Of a stretch of 64,000 nucleotides of DNA, positions 55,816-64,000 are shown one piece after another. How positions within the stretch are numbered: the stretch's first letter is position 1; the number at the start of each line of letters is the position of its first letter. Origin of the DNA: Acinetobacter lwoffii. Lineage in GTDB: Bacteria; Pseudomonadota; Gammaproteobacteria; Pseudomonadales; Moraxellaceae. The notes beneath the pieces are model-generated. The model ran no database searches. It saw only the letters and a program-made list of their open reading frames with translations, and was not told where the DNA came from. The position numbers were made by a program, and so were the translations under genes. The stretch spans positions 124,001 through 188,000 of the forward strand of contig NZ_JALJVC010000001.1 of assembly GCF_022967985.1 (NCBI RefSeq). The letters are read 5' to 3'.

Positions 55816-57054
55816 ATGGATTTTACTTTTAACGCATTTTATACCTTGATTGCCGCAGTCATTGTTTTGTTACTCGGCCGATTCCTGGTTAATAAAATCG
55901 ATTTTTTAAGACGTTACAATATTCCTGAGCCGGTTGCGGGCGGTTTGGTTGCGGCGATTATCTCATTGCTGGTGCATTCATTGTGGGGATATAGCATCAC
56001 CACCAGTGCAGAATTACAAACCAGCTTTATGCTGATTTTCTTTGCTTCGATTGGTCTGAGTGCCAACTTTTCCAAGTTGCGTGAAGGTGGGATCGGTCTG
56101 GTTATTTTCCTGTTTGCTGTTTCGGCTTTCATTATTTTGCAAAATGCGGTCGGCATGAGTCTGGCAACATTACTGGGTATTGACCCGTTGATTGGCCTGA
56201 TTGCAGGCTCAGTTACCTTAACCGGTGGTCATGGTACTGCGGGTGCATGGGGGGAAATTTTTGAAGTTGAACATGGTATTCAAGGTGCTTTGGCACTAGG
56301 TATGGCCAGTGCGACTTTTGGATTGATTATCGGCGGTATTATTGGCGGACCTTTAGCCAAGTTGCTGATCAACCGTTATAACCTGGCGACTGCGCGTACC
56401 GATCAGCAAATTGAAACGCGTGACAATACGCCAATGGACAGCACCACCAGCGAATATGTACCGTTTGAATATCCGCATCAGGTGCGTTTAATTACCGCTG
56501 ATAATGCAATCACGACCTTGGGTCTATTTGCAGGCTGTTTGGCTTTTGCAGAGTTTATGACGGGTTTCAGTAAAGGTACTGCATTTGAACTGCCAACATT
56601 TGTCTGGGCATTGGCGGGTGGTGTCATCCTGCGTAATGTACTGGAAGGTGTTTTCAAAGTTCAGATTTTCGATCGCGCGATTGATGTGTTCGGTAATGCT
56701 TCATTGTCGCTGTACTTGGCGATGGCATTGTTATCATTGAAATTATGGCAATTGGCTGACCTTGCAGGACCACTGATGGTAATTCTGGGTGCACAGACCA
56801 TCACCATGGCTTTGTATGCCGGTTTTGTAACTTTCCGCATCATGGGTAAAAACTACGATGCTGCGGTACTTGCAGCAGGGCATTGTGGTTTCGGTATGGG
56901 CGCAACGCCAACAGCGGTTGCCAATATGCAGGCGATTACCAATATGTATGGTGCGTCGCATAAGGCCTTCCTGATTGTTCCATTATGTGGTGCGTTCTTC
57001 GTTGACTTAATCAATGCTACTGTTATTCAGATGATTTTGAAGTTTTTTGCATAA
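55816..57054 (+). CDS. gltS: Sodium/glutamate symporter
   Basis: 412 residues with about ten to eleven membrane helices. GltS signatures include YNIPEPVAGGLVAAIISLL, GLIAGSVTLTGGHGTAGAWG (the family's glycine-rich pore loop) and the second repeat AGHCGFGMGATPTAVANMQA. It takes up glutamate with sodium ions. The following amino-acid symporter starts 45 bases on, so the two may form one operon. Confidence 0.95.
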   Translation: MDFTFNAFYTLIAAVIVLLLGRFLVNKIDFLRRYNIPEPVAGGLVAAIISLLVHSLWGYSITTSAELQTSFMLIFFASIGLSANFSKLREGGIGLVIFLFAVSAFIILQNAVGMSLATLLGIDPLIGLIAGSVTLTGGHGTAGAWGEIFEVEHGIQGALALGMASATFGLIIGGIIGGPLAKLLINRYNLATARTDQQIETRDNTPMDSTTSEYVPFEYPHQVRLITADNAITTLGLFAGCLAFAEFMTGFSKGTAFELPTFVWALAGGVILRNVLEGVFKVQIFDRAIDVFGNASLSLYLAMALLSLKLWQLADLAGPLMVILGAQTITMALYAGFVTFRIMGKNYDAAVLAAGHCGFGMGATPTAVANMQAITNMYGASHKAFLIVPLCGAFFVDLINATVIQMILKFFA

Positions 57055-57099
57055 TTTTTATGCCTGATACGATGAGTCATAGGCTCATAAGGATGTGAC

Positions 57100-58575
57100 A
57101 TGAATGATCAGTTAAATGAAACCTTACTCGGCTGGATTAATGCCCTGAATGGCCCTTTATGGGATTTTCTGGTGGTGTTTCTGGTCGCAGTTGGTATTTT
57201 CTACACGATCATGACCGGTGCAGTACAAATTCGTTTGTTCTGGCACAGCATGAAAGTCATGAAAAATAGCCGTGGCAAGGTTCAGGATACGCACGGCATT
57301 ACCCCGTTTCAGGCCTTTGTCACTGGACTGGCAAGCCGGGTCGGTGTGGGCAATGTCGCGGGTGTCGCCATTGCGATTGCAATTGGTGGCCCCGGTGCCG
57401 TGTTCTGGATGTGGTTTACTGCCTTTTTGGGCATGAGTTCTGCTTTTGTTGAATCTTCTTTGGCACAGTTGTTCAAGGTGCGAGATAACAAAAACCAGCA
57501 ATTCCGTGGTGGACCAGCTTATTACATTACACAAGGCCTGAAACAGAAATGGCTCGGGATTGTCTTTGCGATTGCATTGATCACGACTTATGGTTTTGTC
57601 TTCAATGCAGTTCAGGCCAATGCCATTACCGGAGCAACCTCTCATGCCTGGGGCTGGGATCAGGCGAACCTGATTCTGCCATTAGGCGGCCTAAATCTGG
57701 AAATTTCCTGGGTCGGATTGTTTCTGGTCTTGATGACTGCGGTGATCATTTTTGGCGGGATTAAACGGATTGCGAAAGTTGCGGAAAGCTTTGTGCCGTT
57801 TATGGCTGTGCTTTATCTGGCTGTGGCTTTGTATATTGCGGTCATCAATTACGATCTGCTCCCATCCATCTTCCAGCTCATTTTCAGTAAAGCCTTTGAA
57901 TTTGAAGCCGCCGCTGGTGGATTCTTTGGCGCCATGGTATCTATGGCGATGATGATGGGCATCAAGCGTGGTCTGTTCTCTAACGAGGCAGGGATGGGTT
58001 CGGCACCGAATGCTGCTGCAGCTTCCGATGTCAAACATCCGGTCAACCAGGGTCTGGTACAGATGCTCGGAGTATTTGTAGATACCTTTGTGGTGTGTTC
58101 ATGTACCGCGATTATTATTCTGGTTTCGGGTCTGTATGAAAATGCAGGCTTTGAAGGCGTGACCTTGACCCAGATGGCGCTTGAAAGCCAGATTGGTGCT
58201 TGGGGTGATGACTTCCTGGCTTTGATTCTGTTCCTGTTTGCCTATTCTTCGATTATTGGTAACTATGCCTATGCCGAAGGAAACGTCCAGTTCATCAATA
58301 ACAATAGCCGGGTGATGTTGATTTTCCGCTTATTTGTATTGGTCATGGTGTATTTCGGTTCTATCGCCAGTGTGCCATTGATCTGGAATATGGCAGATCT
58401 GTTCATGGGTGTCATGGCAAGCATCAACCTGATCGCAATCCTGTTGCTGATGCCATTCTTGCTGATGCTACTTCGCGACTATACTGGTCAGTTGAAGCGT
58501 GGTGTGAAAGAGCCTGAATTTAAACTGGATAACCATCCTAAATTTAAAGACAAGGTCAAATCAGATATCTGGTAA
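57100..58575 (+). CDS. Alanine/glycine:cation symporter (AGCS family)
   Basis: 491 residues with about eleven membrane helices. AGCS signatures are GLASRVGVGNVAGVAIAIAI, GGPGAVFWMWFTAFLGMSSA, the stretch RGGPAYYITQGL and KRGLFSNEAGMGSAPNAAAA. It imports alanine or glycine with Na+ (or H+). AAGGATGTGAC precedes the ATG. It is probably cotranscribed with gltS. A strong bidirectional terminator follows. Confidence 0.94.
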   Translation: MNDQLNETLLGWINALNGPLWDFLVVFLVAVGIFYTIMTGAVQIRLFWHSMKVMKNSRGKVQDTHGITPFQAFVTGLASRVGVGNVAGVAIAIAIGGPGAVFWMWFTAFLGMSSAFVESSLAQLFKVRDNKNQQFRGGPAYYITQGLKQKWLGIVFAIALITTYGFVFNAVQANAITGATSHAWGWDQANLILPLGGLNLEISWVGLFLVLMTAVIIFGGIKRIAKVAESFVPFMAVLYLAVALYIAVINYDLLPSIFQLIFSKAFEFEAAAGGFFGAMVSMAMMMGIKRGLFSNEAGMGSAPNAAAASDVKHPVNQGLVQMLGVFVDTFVVCSCTAIIILVSGLYENAGFEGVTLTQMALESQIGAWGDDFLALILFLFAYSSIIGNYAYAEGNVQFINNNSRVMLIFRLFVLVMVYFGSIASVPLIWNMADLFMGVMASINLIAILLLMPFLLMLLRDYTGQLKRGVKEPEFKLDNHPKFKDKVKSDIW

Positions 58576-58585
58576 GACTTGAAGC

Positions 58586-58614
58586 AAAAAGCCCCGATCA
58601 TTCGGGGCTTTTTT
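58586..58614. terminator. Bidirectional terminator
   Basis: An A run, GCCCCGA/TCGGGGC with loop TCAT, and a T run, between the AGCS symporter and convergent chrA. Confidence 0.9.
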
Positions 58615-58627
58615 GTGCCAAAGTTAT

Positions 58628-59833
58628 TTAAAAGAAATTTAAATAACTTTGATAAAGCACGAAGCCCAAAATCAGGCTGAACCAGACTGGTAATTTTGAG
58701 CGTAGCAGGGCAATCATCACTGCGACAAAGACCAGGTCGGAACCATAGCTAAAATAGCGTTGTGAAAGATCCAACAATAAATATAGTAACAAACCCACCA
58801 CTGCAGCATTGATGCCCATCACCGCCTGATGAATATGGCGCTGCTGCATCAACCACGACCAGTAAGGCAAGGTGGCAAAGATCAAGAAAAATGAAGGTAA
58901 AAAGATTGCACAGGTCGCTAACAATGTATTCAGCCAGGCATAAGGCGTCCAAGGCAGCAAAGCACCAATATAACTGGCAAAACTGAATAAAGGTCCCGGC
59001 ATTAGCTGGGTAAATGCATAGCCAAGATCAAAAGACTCTGCACTGACTAAACCGGTTGTGACAAAATCCTGATGCAGCAAAGGCAGAATTACATGACCGC
59101 CACCAAACACCAGCGAGCCAGTCTGATAGAAATTAGAAAAAAATTGTAGCTCCGATTGGCCCCATAATTTGCCTGCTAAGGGCAGCAGCAAAAATGGCAG
59201 GATAAATGCCAGCAGCCAATAGGGCGCAGCGGCAGATCGAATATAAGGCAAGCTGATTGCCGTTTTGTTAATTTCTTTGGGTTTCGAATCTGATTGGGAA
59301 AAATGTCCGGCCAAGAGTCCACAGACTGCGCCCAGCATAATCACCAGAATCTGGTTAAAACTCACTGAAACCACCATCAATAATATGACAGAAAGGATTA
59401 AGACTGAGTATTGCCAGGCCGTTTTACAGAAGCTTCTCAGCATTTGCCAGAATGCCCAGGCGATGACAGAAAATACAATTAACTGGATGGTATGAAAGCT
59501 GTTTGAGTTTAAAATATGGAAATAGCTTTGACCCAAGAGCGCCACCAAGGTCATCAGAATCATTGAGGGTAGGGTAAAACCCAGCCATGCGATCACGGCA
59601 CCAGTATAGCCCCGTTGCAGATAACCGATCGACAGCCCCACCTGACTGCTGCTCGGCCCGGGTAAAAGTTGTGCCAAAGCGACCAGTTGACTGTATTGGG
59701 TGTCATTCAACCATTGCAGTTGGGTTACAAATTTTCGGTGAAAAAACACCAGATGTGCTGCCGGACCGCCAAATGAAATGCAGCCCAGTTGCAGGAAAAT
59801 CAGGAAAATCCGATACAATGAGATTGAAGGCAT
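58628..59833 (-). CDS. chrA: Chromate transporter ChrA (long, two-domain CHR form)
   Basis: 401 residues with two homologous CHR halves. The N-terminal half has FLQLGCISFGGPAAHLVFFH and LLPGPSSSQVGLSIGYLQRG; the second half has TGSLVFGGGHVILPLLHQDF and AFTQLMPGPLFSFASYIGAL. ChrA proteins export chromate from the cytoplasm by proton motive force. No chrB-type regulator is adjacent. The substrate is assumed from the family. Confidence 0.92.
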   Translation of the reverse strand: MPSISLYRIFLIFLQLGCISFGGPAAHLVFFHRKFVTQLQWLNDTQYSQLVALAQLLPGPSSSQVGLSIGYLQRGYTGAVIAWLGFTLPSMILMTLVALLGQSYFHILNSNSFHTIQLIVFSVIAWAFWQMLRSFCKTAWQYSVLILSVILLMVVSVSFNQILVIMLGAVCGLLAGHFSQSDSKPKEINKTAISLPYIRSAAAPYWLLAFILPFLLLPLAGKLWGQSELQFFSNFYQTGSLVFGGGHVILPLLHQDFVTTGLVSAESFDLGYAFTQLMPGPLFSFASYIGALLPWTPYAWLNTLLATCAIFLPSFFLIFATLPYWSWLMQQRHIHQAVMGINAAVVGLLLYLLLDLSQRYFSYGSDLVFVAVMIALLRSKLPVWFSLILGFVLYQSYLNFF

Positions 59834-59956
59834 ACAGTTATGGGAAAAATGAAGATAAAGTAGCTGAACTGTATGACAGTTTTACGAAATTCTACAGACT
59901 ATTTATGCATGTGTTTATACACTATGCTGCTTTAGATTAATGAGGACATTCTCTGC

Positions 59957-60961
59957 ATGCAGAAATATGTGTTGAGTATGGTGATACTGGGTACATTTGG
60001 CCTAAGTGCTTGCCAAACGACCCCAATGACAGCCCAAGCGGCGACCAGTCATCTACAACCTGCTGCACAACGCGGAGAAGCTCAGGCACGTCCAAATCAA
60101 ATTGATTTTCAAAAGATCAAGCAAACCCAACAGCGTCCGGTAGTTGCTTTAGTCCTAGGCAGTGGCGGTGCGCGTGGTTATGCGCATATTGGTGCGCTGG
60201 AAGTACTGGAACAGGCGGGTATTCAACCAGATTTTATTGTTGGAACCAGTGCGGGAAGCATTGTGGGATCCATTTATGCAAGTGGTAAACCGGCGATTGA
60301 ACTGCGCAATATTGCCCTCAGCATGCGACCGAATGATGTCCGTGATATCAAACTAGCCAGAAAAGGCTTTTTTGATGGCAAGAAAGTTGAAGATTATGTC
60401 AATTTGCAGGTCGATCAAACCCCGCTTGAAGCCATGAAAATCCCAATGTTTGTGGTAGCAACCGCGCTGAAAGAAGGCAAGAAAGTCGTCTTTAACTATG
60501 GCAATACCGGACAGGCGGTACGTGCTTCAGTCTCGATTCCGAGTATGTTTATTCCGACCATCATTCAAGGTAAAGAATATGTAGATGGTGGTCTAGTCAG
60601 TCCGGTGCCGATCGATGTGGCACGTGAGTTGGGAGCCGACATTGTGATTGCGGTAGATATTCTGGCACAACCCATTCACACGGAAACCAGCAATGTCTGG
60701 GGACTGTTTAACCAGAACATCAATATTATGCAGCAACATCTGGCGCATGAAGAATTAAAGCATGCAGATGTGGTGATTCAGCCGGACTTACGCGAAAAAG
60801 GCCATATCTTTGATGTACGTGGCAGGGAACTCACCATGCAGGCTGGTGCCGAGGCGACCCAGTTAAAGTTAATGGAAATTTCACAAGCCTACCAAAAACA
60901 TGATTATGCTCAAGGACATCGTATTCCACAGTTTGTGGTACATGAACATCAAGCTCAATAA
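59957..60961 (+). CDS. Patatin-like phospholipase lipoprotein (RssA-like)
   Basis: 334 residues. The signal peptide ends in lipobox LSAC, so it is lipid-anchored. The patatin domain shows the oxyanion loop LGSGGARGYAHIGALEVLE, nucleophile Ser98 in GTSAG and the catalytic Asp210 in YVDGGLVSPVP. It resembles RssA/YchK-type esterases. It would act on lipids in the periplasm or at the outer membrane. A short 9-bp hairpin follows the stop. Confidence 0.9.
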   Translation: MQKYVLSMVILGTFGLSACQTTPMTAQAATSHLQPAAQRGEAQARPNQIDFQKIKQTQQRPVVALVLGSGGARGYAHIGALEVLEQAGIQPDFIVGTSAGSIVGSIYASGKPAIELRNIALSMRPNDVRDIKLARKGFFDGKKVEDYVNLQVDQTPLEAMKIPMFVVATALKEGKKVVFNYGNTGQAVRASVSIPSMFIPTIIQGKEYVDGGLVSPVPIDVARELGADIVIAVDILAQPIHTETSNVWGLFNQNINIMQQHLAHEELKHADVVIQPDLREKGHIFDVRGRELTMQAGAEATQLKLMEISQAYQKHDYAQGHRIPQFVVHEHQAQ

Positions 60962-61300
60962 ATCTTTTTTTTGAAATTTCTGTTTATCCCTATATCGCAG
61001 TATAGGGATATTCAATCAAAAGGATAACGGATCATCGGCTGTAACGCTTAACTGATTGTTATAAAAGATAAGATGATTGCCTATGTGTATCAGTCAGTCG
61101 GAATTATCGCAAAAGATAAAATTAATTTTAAATATAACAAATTGAATTATAAGTATATTGTTTTAAATAATAAGCCTTATTCGTCTTAAATTAAAATTTT
61201 AATATTATTATTCGTATACTTAAGTTGATCAAATATTCAAAAGCATCGATGTTCATGCCAGAATGCAGTTTGAAAAGATCACTACACAGATGTAGACATC
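60962..61300. other. AT-rich intergenic region
   Basis: It contains the hairpin ATCCCTATA/TATAGGGAT (60986-61009, 6-base loop), probably at the 3' end of the patatin-like transcript. A 38-codon frame at 61073 is Lys/Asn/Tyr-rich and not convincing. Nothing else seen. Confidence 0.5.
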
Positions 61301-61477
61301 ATGATGCATATTAAAATTGGACAGCAGGTCAAACTGGCACAATTCGAACACTATATTTTTACAGTGACCGCGACCCATCAGGATGGTTCTTTTACCGTTG
61401 AAACGACCTTGGATGGTCAACAAATTTTAAGTTATCAGAACGTGGCGCAGGAAATGCTCAGGCCAGTGATGCTTTAA
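61301..61477 (+). CDS. 58-residue small hypothetical protein
   Basis: The frame starts at ATG 61301 (or 61304). The product begins MMHIKIGQQVKLAQFEHYIF and continues with an alternating hydrophobic pattern typical of a small beta-barrel or SH3-like fold, containing TATHQDGSFTVETTL. There is no signal or membrane segment. Codon use is ordinary for the genome and the GC content is clearly higher than in the flanking DNA, which supports coding. No strong ribosome-binding site. Function unknown. Confidence 0.6.
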   Translation: MMHIKIGQQVKLAQFEHYIFTVTATHQDGSFTVETTLDGQQILSYQNVAQEMLRPVML

Positions 61478-61765
61478 ATCACGCAGAGCCTTTTTATTTT
61501 CCTGAATTATTTTTTTTCAGAGCTTAAAACAGTGAAAAATTCTCAGTTGCTGTGTGATCAACCCCCAGATAAATAAGTGTTGATTTATTGGCACTTAACT
61601 TTCTAACTGAGATTTTAAGCAATTAAATATATTTTTTTCTGTATGAATACATTTTCTATATCAATAATTGTGATGCTTCATTTGCCGAATTGAACATTTT
61701 ATTCATGTTAAAAACGCTATAATAATAAACGATAACCTTGTCATTCAAAGAGTTCAAAGAAAACG

Positions 61766-62287
61766 ATGGCCCCTTTAGATCAAATTGCAGCAGTGTCGGA
61801 TGACCAGTCAGAGTTAACGATGTCAGTTCTCATGACGCCAGATATGGCAAATTTTTCAGGAAATGTTCATGGTGGAACCATTCTGAAATTATTGGATCAG
61901 GTGGCGTATGCGTGTGCAAGTCGCTATTCGGGTAGTTATGTCGTGACCTTATCTGTAGACAAGGTGAATTTTAAAGAGCCGATTCACGTTGGTGAGCTTG
62001 TTACCTTTCTGGCCAGTGTGAATCATGTTGGCCGTACTTCAATGGAAATCGGGATTCGTGTAGAAGCCCAGAATATTCAAAAGAGAACGGTACGTCATAC
62101 CAATAGCTGTTATTTCACCATGGTTGCGGTGGATGAAAATGGTAAACCAAAACAGATTCCAGCTTTGAACCTGGACAATGACTGGAAACGTTGCCGTTTT
62201 GAAGCAGCAGAACAGCGTAAAGTCGCGCGTTTGCAAGAAAATCATCATCCTTCATGCAGCATTTATAAAAAGACTGCACAGAGTTAA
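61766..62287 (+). CDS. Acyl-CoA thioesterase (hotdog fold, YciA/acyl-CoA hydrolase type)
   Basis: 173 residues. The acyl-CoA hydrolase pattern is visible: MTPDMANFSGNVHGGTILKL followed by LDQVAYACASRYSG (the active-site Asp lies in LLDQ), then VTLSVDKVNFKEPIHVGELV and the C-terminal TNSCYFTMVAVDENGKP. It hydrolyses acyl-CoA to free acid and CoA in the cytoplasm. Preferred chain length is not readable. It has its own terminator. Confidence 0.9.
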   Translation: MAPLDQIAAVSDDQSELTMSVLMTPDMANFSGNVHGGTILKLLDQVAYACASRYSGSYVVTLSVDKVNFKEPIHVGELVTFLASVNHVGRTSMEIGIRVEAQNIQKRTVRHTNSCYFTMVAVDENGKPKQIPALNLDNDWKRCRFEAAEQRKVARLQENHHPSCSIYKKTAQS

Positions 62288-62304
62288 GTTAAATCGTGAT
62301 TGAG

Positions 62305-62334
62305 AAAAGACCTTCATATGAAGGTCTTTTTTTT
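62305..62334 (+). terminator. Terminator of the thioesterase gene
   Basis: A perfect 26-base palindrome centred on CATATG (GACCTTC/GAAGGTC) followed by eight T in total. Confidence 0.85.
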
Positions 62335-62384
62335 GCATCAATTTCAGTTTTTCACTGGAGCTTTGTTATTTTTTACCCTAATAT

Positions 62385-62404
62385 AAAACGATACGTATCG
62401 TTTT
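62385..62404. promoter_or_regulatory. Perfect 20-bp palindrome, probable TetR operator
   Basis: AAAACGATACGTATCGTTTT is fully self-complementary. It lies 34 bases before the TetR-family start, where the promoter should be. This is the classic position for autoregulation. Confidence 0.8.
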
Positions 62405-62437
62405 GATTTTTAGATCTTAAAAGTTAAGTAGAAAAAT

Positions 62438-63001
62438 ATGAGCAGTGATGAAAAAAGTTCCCGACGACAGCAGTGCATTTTACAGGCGGTCGCAGATGCG
62501 CTGGCAGAATGTGAATATCATCAGCTGACGATTGAAGATGTAGCGGCACGTGCCGGTGTTGGCAAGTCCACGATTTATCGATGGTGGAAACATAAATCGG
62601 AACTGGTGCTGGACACTTTCAAACAGCATACAGCTTCGGTATTTGAGCTGGATACCTCTAAAAGCCTGAAAAGCAATCTCATTCAACAACTCGGTTCTTT
62701 ATCTCAAGCGCTGAATCATCCGGTCGGTCGGGCTTTGCTGGTAGTGATTGCCAATCACCGCGAACTGGCAGGTGAGTTCTTTCAGCAATATCTCTTGCCA
62801 CGTCGGCAACAGACCCATCAACTGATTCAGCAAGCGATTGAACGGGGAAAAATCCGCGCTGATTATCCTTTTGATTTGATGCTGGATACCTTATACGGCC
62901 CGATTCATTACCAGATCATTTTTTTCAACCGGATTCCAGATGAACACTATATCCAGAATCTGGTCGAGTTGGCCTTGCATCCGGTCACTGTTCAAGCCTG
63001 A
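62438..63001 (+). CDS. TetR/AcrR-family transcriptional regulator
   Basis: 187 residues. The N-terminal helix-turn-helix is typical: CEYHQLTIEDVAARAGVGKS then TIYRWWKHKSELVLD. The C-terminal ligand-binding part (about 70-187) contains YPFDLMLDTLYGPIHYQIIF, a TetR_C-type pattern seen in efflux regulators. A perfect palindrome upstream is its likely operator. It precedes an MFS transporter gene by 40 bases in the same direction, so it probably controls that exporter as well as itself. Confidence 0.92.
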   Translation: MSSDEKSSRRQQCILQAVADALAECEYHQLTIEDVAARAGVGKSTIYRWWKHKSELVLDTFKQHTASVFELDTSKSLKSNLIQQLGSLSQALNHPVGRALLVVIANHRELAGEFFQQYLLPRRQQTHQLIQQAIERGKIRADYPFDLMLDTLYGPIHYQIIFFNRIPDEHYIQNLVELALHPVTVQA

Positions 63002-63041
63002 GTTTGTGCTATTTCCCTACAAATTTTAAGAGTTGGTGATT

Positions 63042-64000
63042 ATGTCAGTTAGCGCTGAGCGGTTATGGAATCGCTCATTTATCTTGTGCTTATTCAATAA
63101 TTTTTTCCTGTTTGTTTATTATTTTGCCTTACTGACCATCTTGCCGATTTACATCATGAAAGATCTGGGCGGTTCGGTAAAAGAAGCGGGTCTGGCGCTG
63201 ACGCTATTTTTGGCCTCTTCGATTGCGGTTCGGCCATTTTCCGGCATGATCATCGAAAAGCTCGGCAAGAAAATCTCGATGCGCGGTGCAGGCGTGATTT
63301 TTGCCTTATTTTCCTTTAGTTATTTGCTGGTAGATAGCATGTGGTCGCTGTTGCTGGTGCGTTTTTTACATGGTATTTGGTTCAGTATTCTGACCACGGT
63401 GGCAGTACCCGTCGCTAATGAATTTATTCCTGAACAGCGCAAAGGTGAGGGCATGGGCTATTTCGTCATGTCGACCAATCTGGGTGTGGTTTTTGGGCCC
63501 TTGCTGGCATTGACCGTAATTCAGTTCACCAGCTTCAAAGTCTTATTTGGCATTCTTGCCGTTATCATTTCTTTGGGGCTCATTTTCTGTTGGATGCTCA
63601 AAATCACAGAGTTACCAAAACCTGAAGCTATAAGCACAGAAAAAACCAGCTTGAGCTTGCAGGATATTCTGGAAGTCAAAGTTCTGGCGGTAAGTTTTGT
63701 GGCTTTACTAACCGCTTTTGCCTACTCGGGCATCATGAGTTTTATTACTGCATTTAGTGAAACCAAGCAGCTTTTGGGCTATACCAGCGTATTCTTTATT
63801 GTCTTTGCAGCGTCCATGTTGCTGGTCAGACCTTGGGTTGGAAAGATTTATGACCGTAAGGGACCCAGTGCAGTTATTTATCCTTCATTTATTTTCTTTG
63901 CCATTGGTCTGGTGATTGTCAGCCTGATTTCCAATCAATGGATATTATGGTTGTCGGCGGTGTTTATTGGGATCGGTTATGGTTCACTATTCCCATGTTT
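63042..64000 (+). CDS. MFS transporter, 3'-truncated by window edge
   Basis: 319 complete codons are visible with no stop before the window end. The start is ATG 63042 (MSVSAERLWNRSFILCLFNN). At least nine hydrophobic segments are seen. The helix 2-3 loop has the MFS motif A variant RPFSGMIIEKLGKK, and a second copy WVGKIYDRKGP lies in the latter half. It is probably a drug or metabolite exporter under control of the upstream TetR regulator. Substrate unknown. Confidence 0.9.
   Translation, partial: MSVSAERLWNRSFILCLFNNFFLFVYYFALLTILPIYIMKDLGGSVKEAGLALTLFLASSIAVRPFSGMIIEKLGKKISMRGAGVIFALFSFSYLLVDSMWSLLLVRFLHGIWFSILTTVAVPVANEFIPEQRKGEGMGYFVMSTNLGVVFGPLLALTVIQFTSFKVLFGILAVIISLGLIFCWMLKITELPKPEAISTEKTSLSLQDILEVKVLAVSFVALLTAFAYSGIMSFITAFSETKQLLGYTSVFFIVFAASMLLVRPWVGKIYDRKGPSAVIYPSFIFFAIGLVIVSLISNQWILWLSAVFIGIGYGSLFPC

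Noticed and set aside
54914..57100. Glycine riboswitch upstream of the gltS-AGCS pair
   Set aside because: AGCS genes are sometimes riboswitch-controlled, but no glycine aptamer core was recognised in the gap or between the genes.
61073..61189. 38-codon frame rich in Lys, Asn and Tyr
   Set aside because: Its composition simply reflects AT-rich DNA and no recognisable domain is present.

Overview
The window looks like chromosomal DNA of an Acinetobacter species (Gammaproteobacteria, Moraxellaceae). This rests on the Pil-Chp cluster lacking pilK and chpB, a Fil-type secreted-protein operon, a cytoplasmic YkuD carboxypeptidase of the ElsL type, and the moderate-to-low GC content of the genes. 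It is mostly core chromosome. I see no phage, transposase, integrase, rRNA or CRISPR array.

Layout. 1-7440: end of eutC, small envelope proteins around a CmpX-like channel, a BaiN/HI0933 flavoprotein, a D-cysteine desulfhydrase-like enzyme and a LysE exporter. 7500-10510: ammonium transporter, secreted metallo-beta-lactamase-fold hydrolase and a small membrane protein. 10560-12213: inverted repeats next to a very AT-rich P-loop ATPase gene, the clearest candidate for acquired DNA and possibly defence. 12284-18532: metG, a disordered hydrophilin-like protein, apbC/mrp, a second LysE exporter and dcd. 18767-25140: an operon of four secreted proteins that share a post-signal LSxVxGQ-type motif and short paired-cysteine loops (Fil/DUF6160-like). 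25194-31970: proS, then an RND efflux pair behind a DUF4124-like gene. 32254-40774: pilG-pilH-pilI-pilJ-chpA-chpC, the chemosensory system of type IV pili. 40840-44338: dapE, entericidin, DUF1853, YbaN and an ElsL-like L,D-carboxypeptidase. 44838-45747: eight tRNA genes (four Val-TAC, four Asp-GTC) behind a near-consensus promoter. 45820-54913: DUF2750, YdcF, a PepSY-flavoreductase behind a Fur-box-like site, a YcxB-like protein, a YccS-like protein, a Bcr/CflA exporter and a nitroreductase. 54914-55815 is a 0.9-kb gap with a 16-bp-stem hairpin. 55816-64000: gltS with an AGCS symporter, chrA, a patatin-like lipoprotein, a small protein, a thioesterase, and a TetR gene with a perfect 20-bp palindromic operator ahead of an MFS gene cut by the window edge.

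The most promising leads for something undescribed are the paired-cysteine LSxVxGQ operon (18767-25140) and the isolated ATPase (10729-12213). All family names come from reading translated sequences and recognising motifs; no database search was run.
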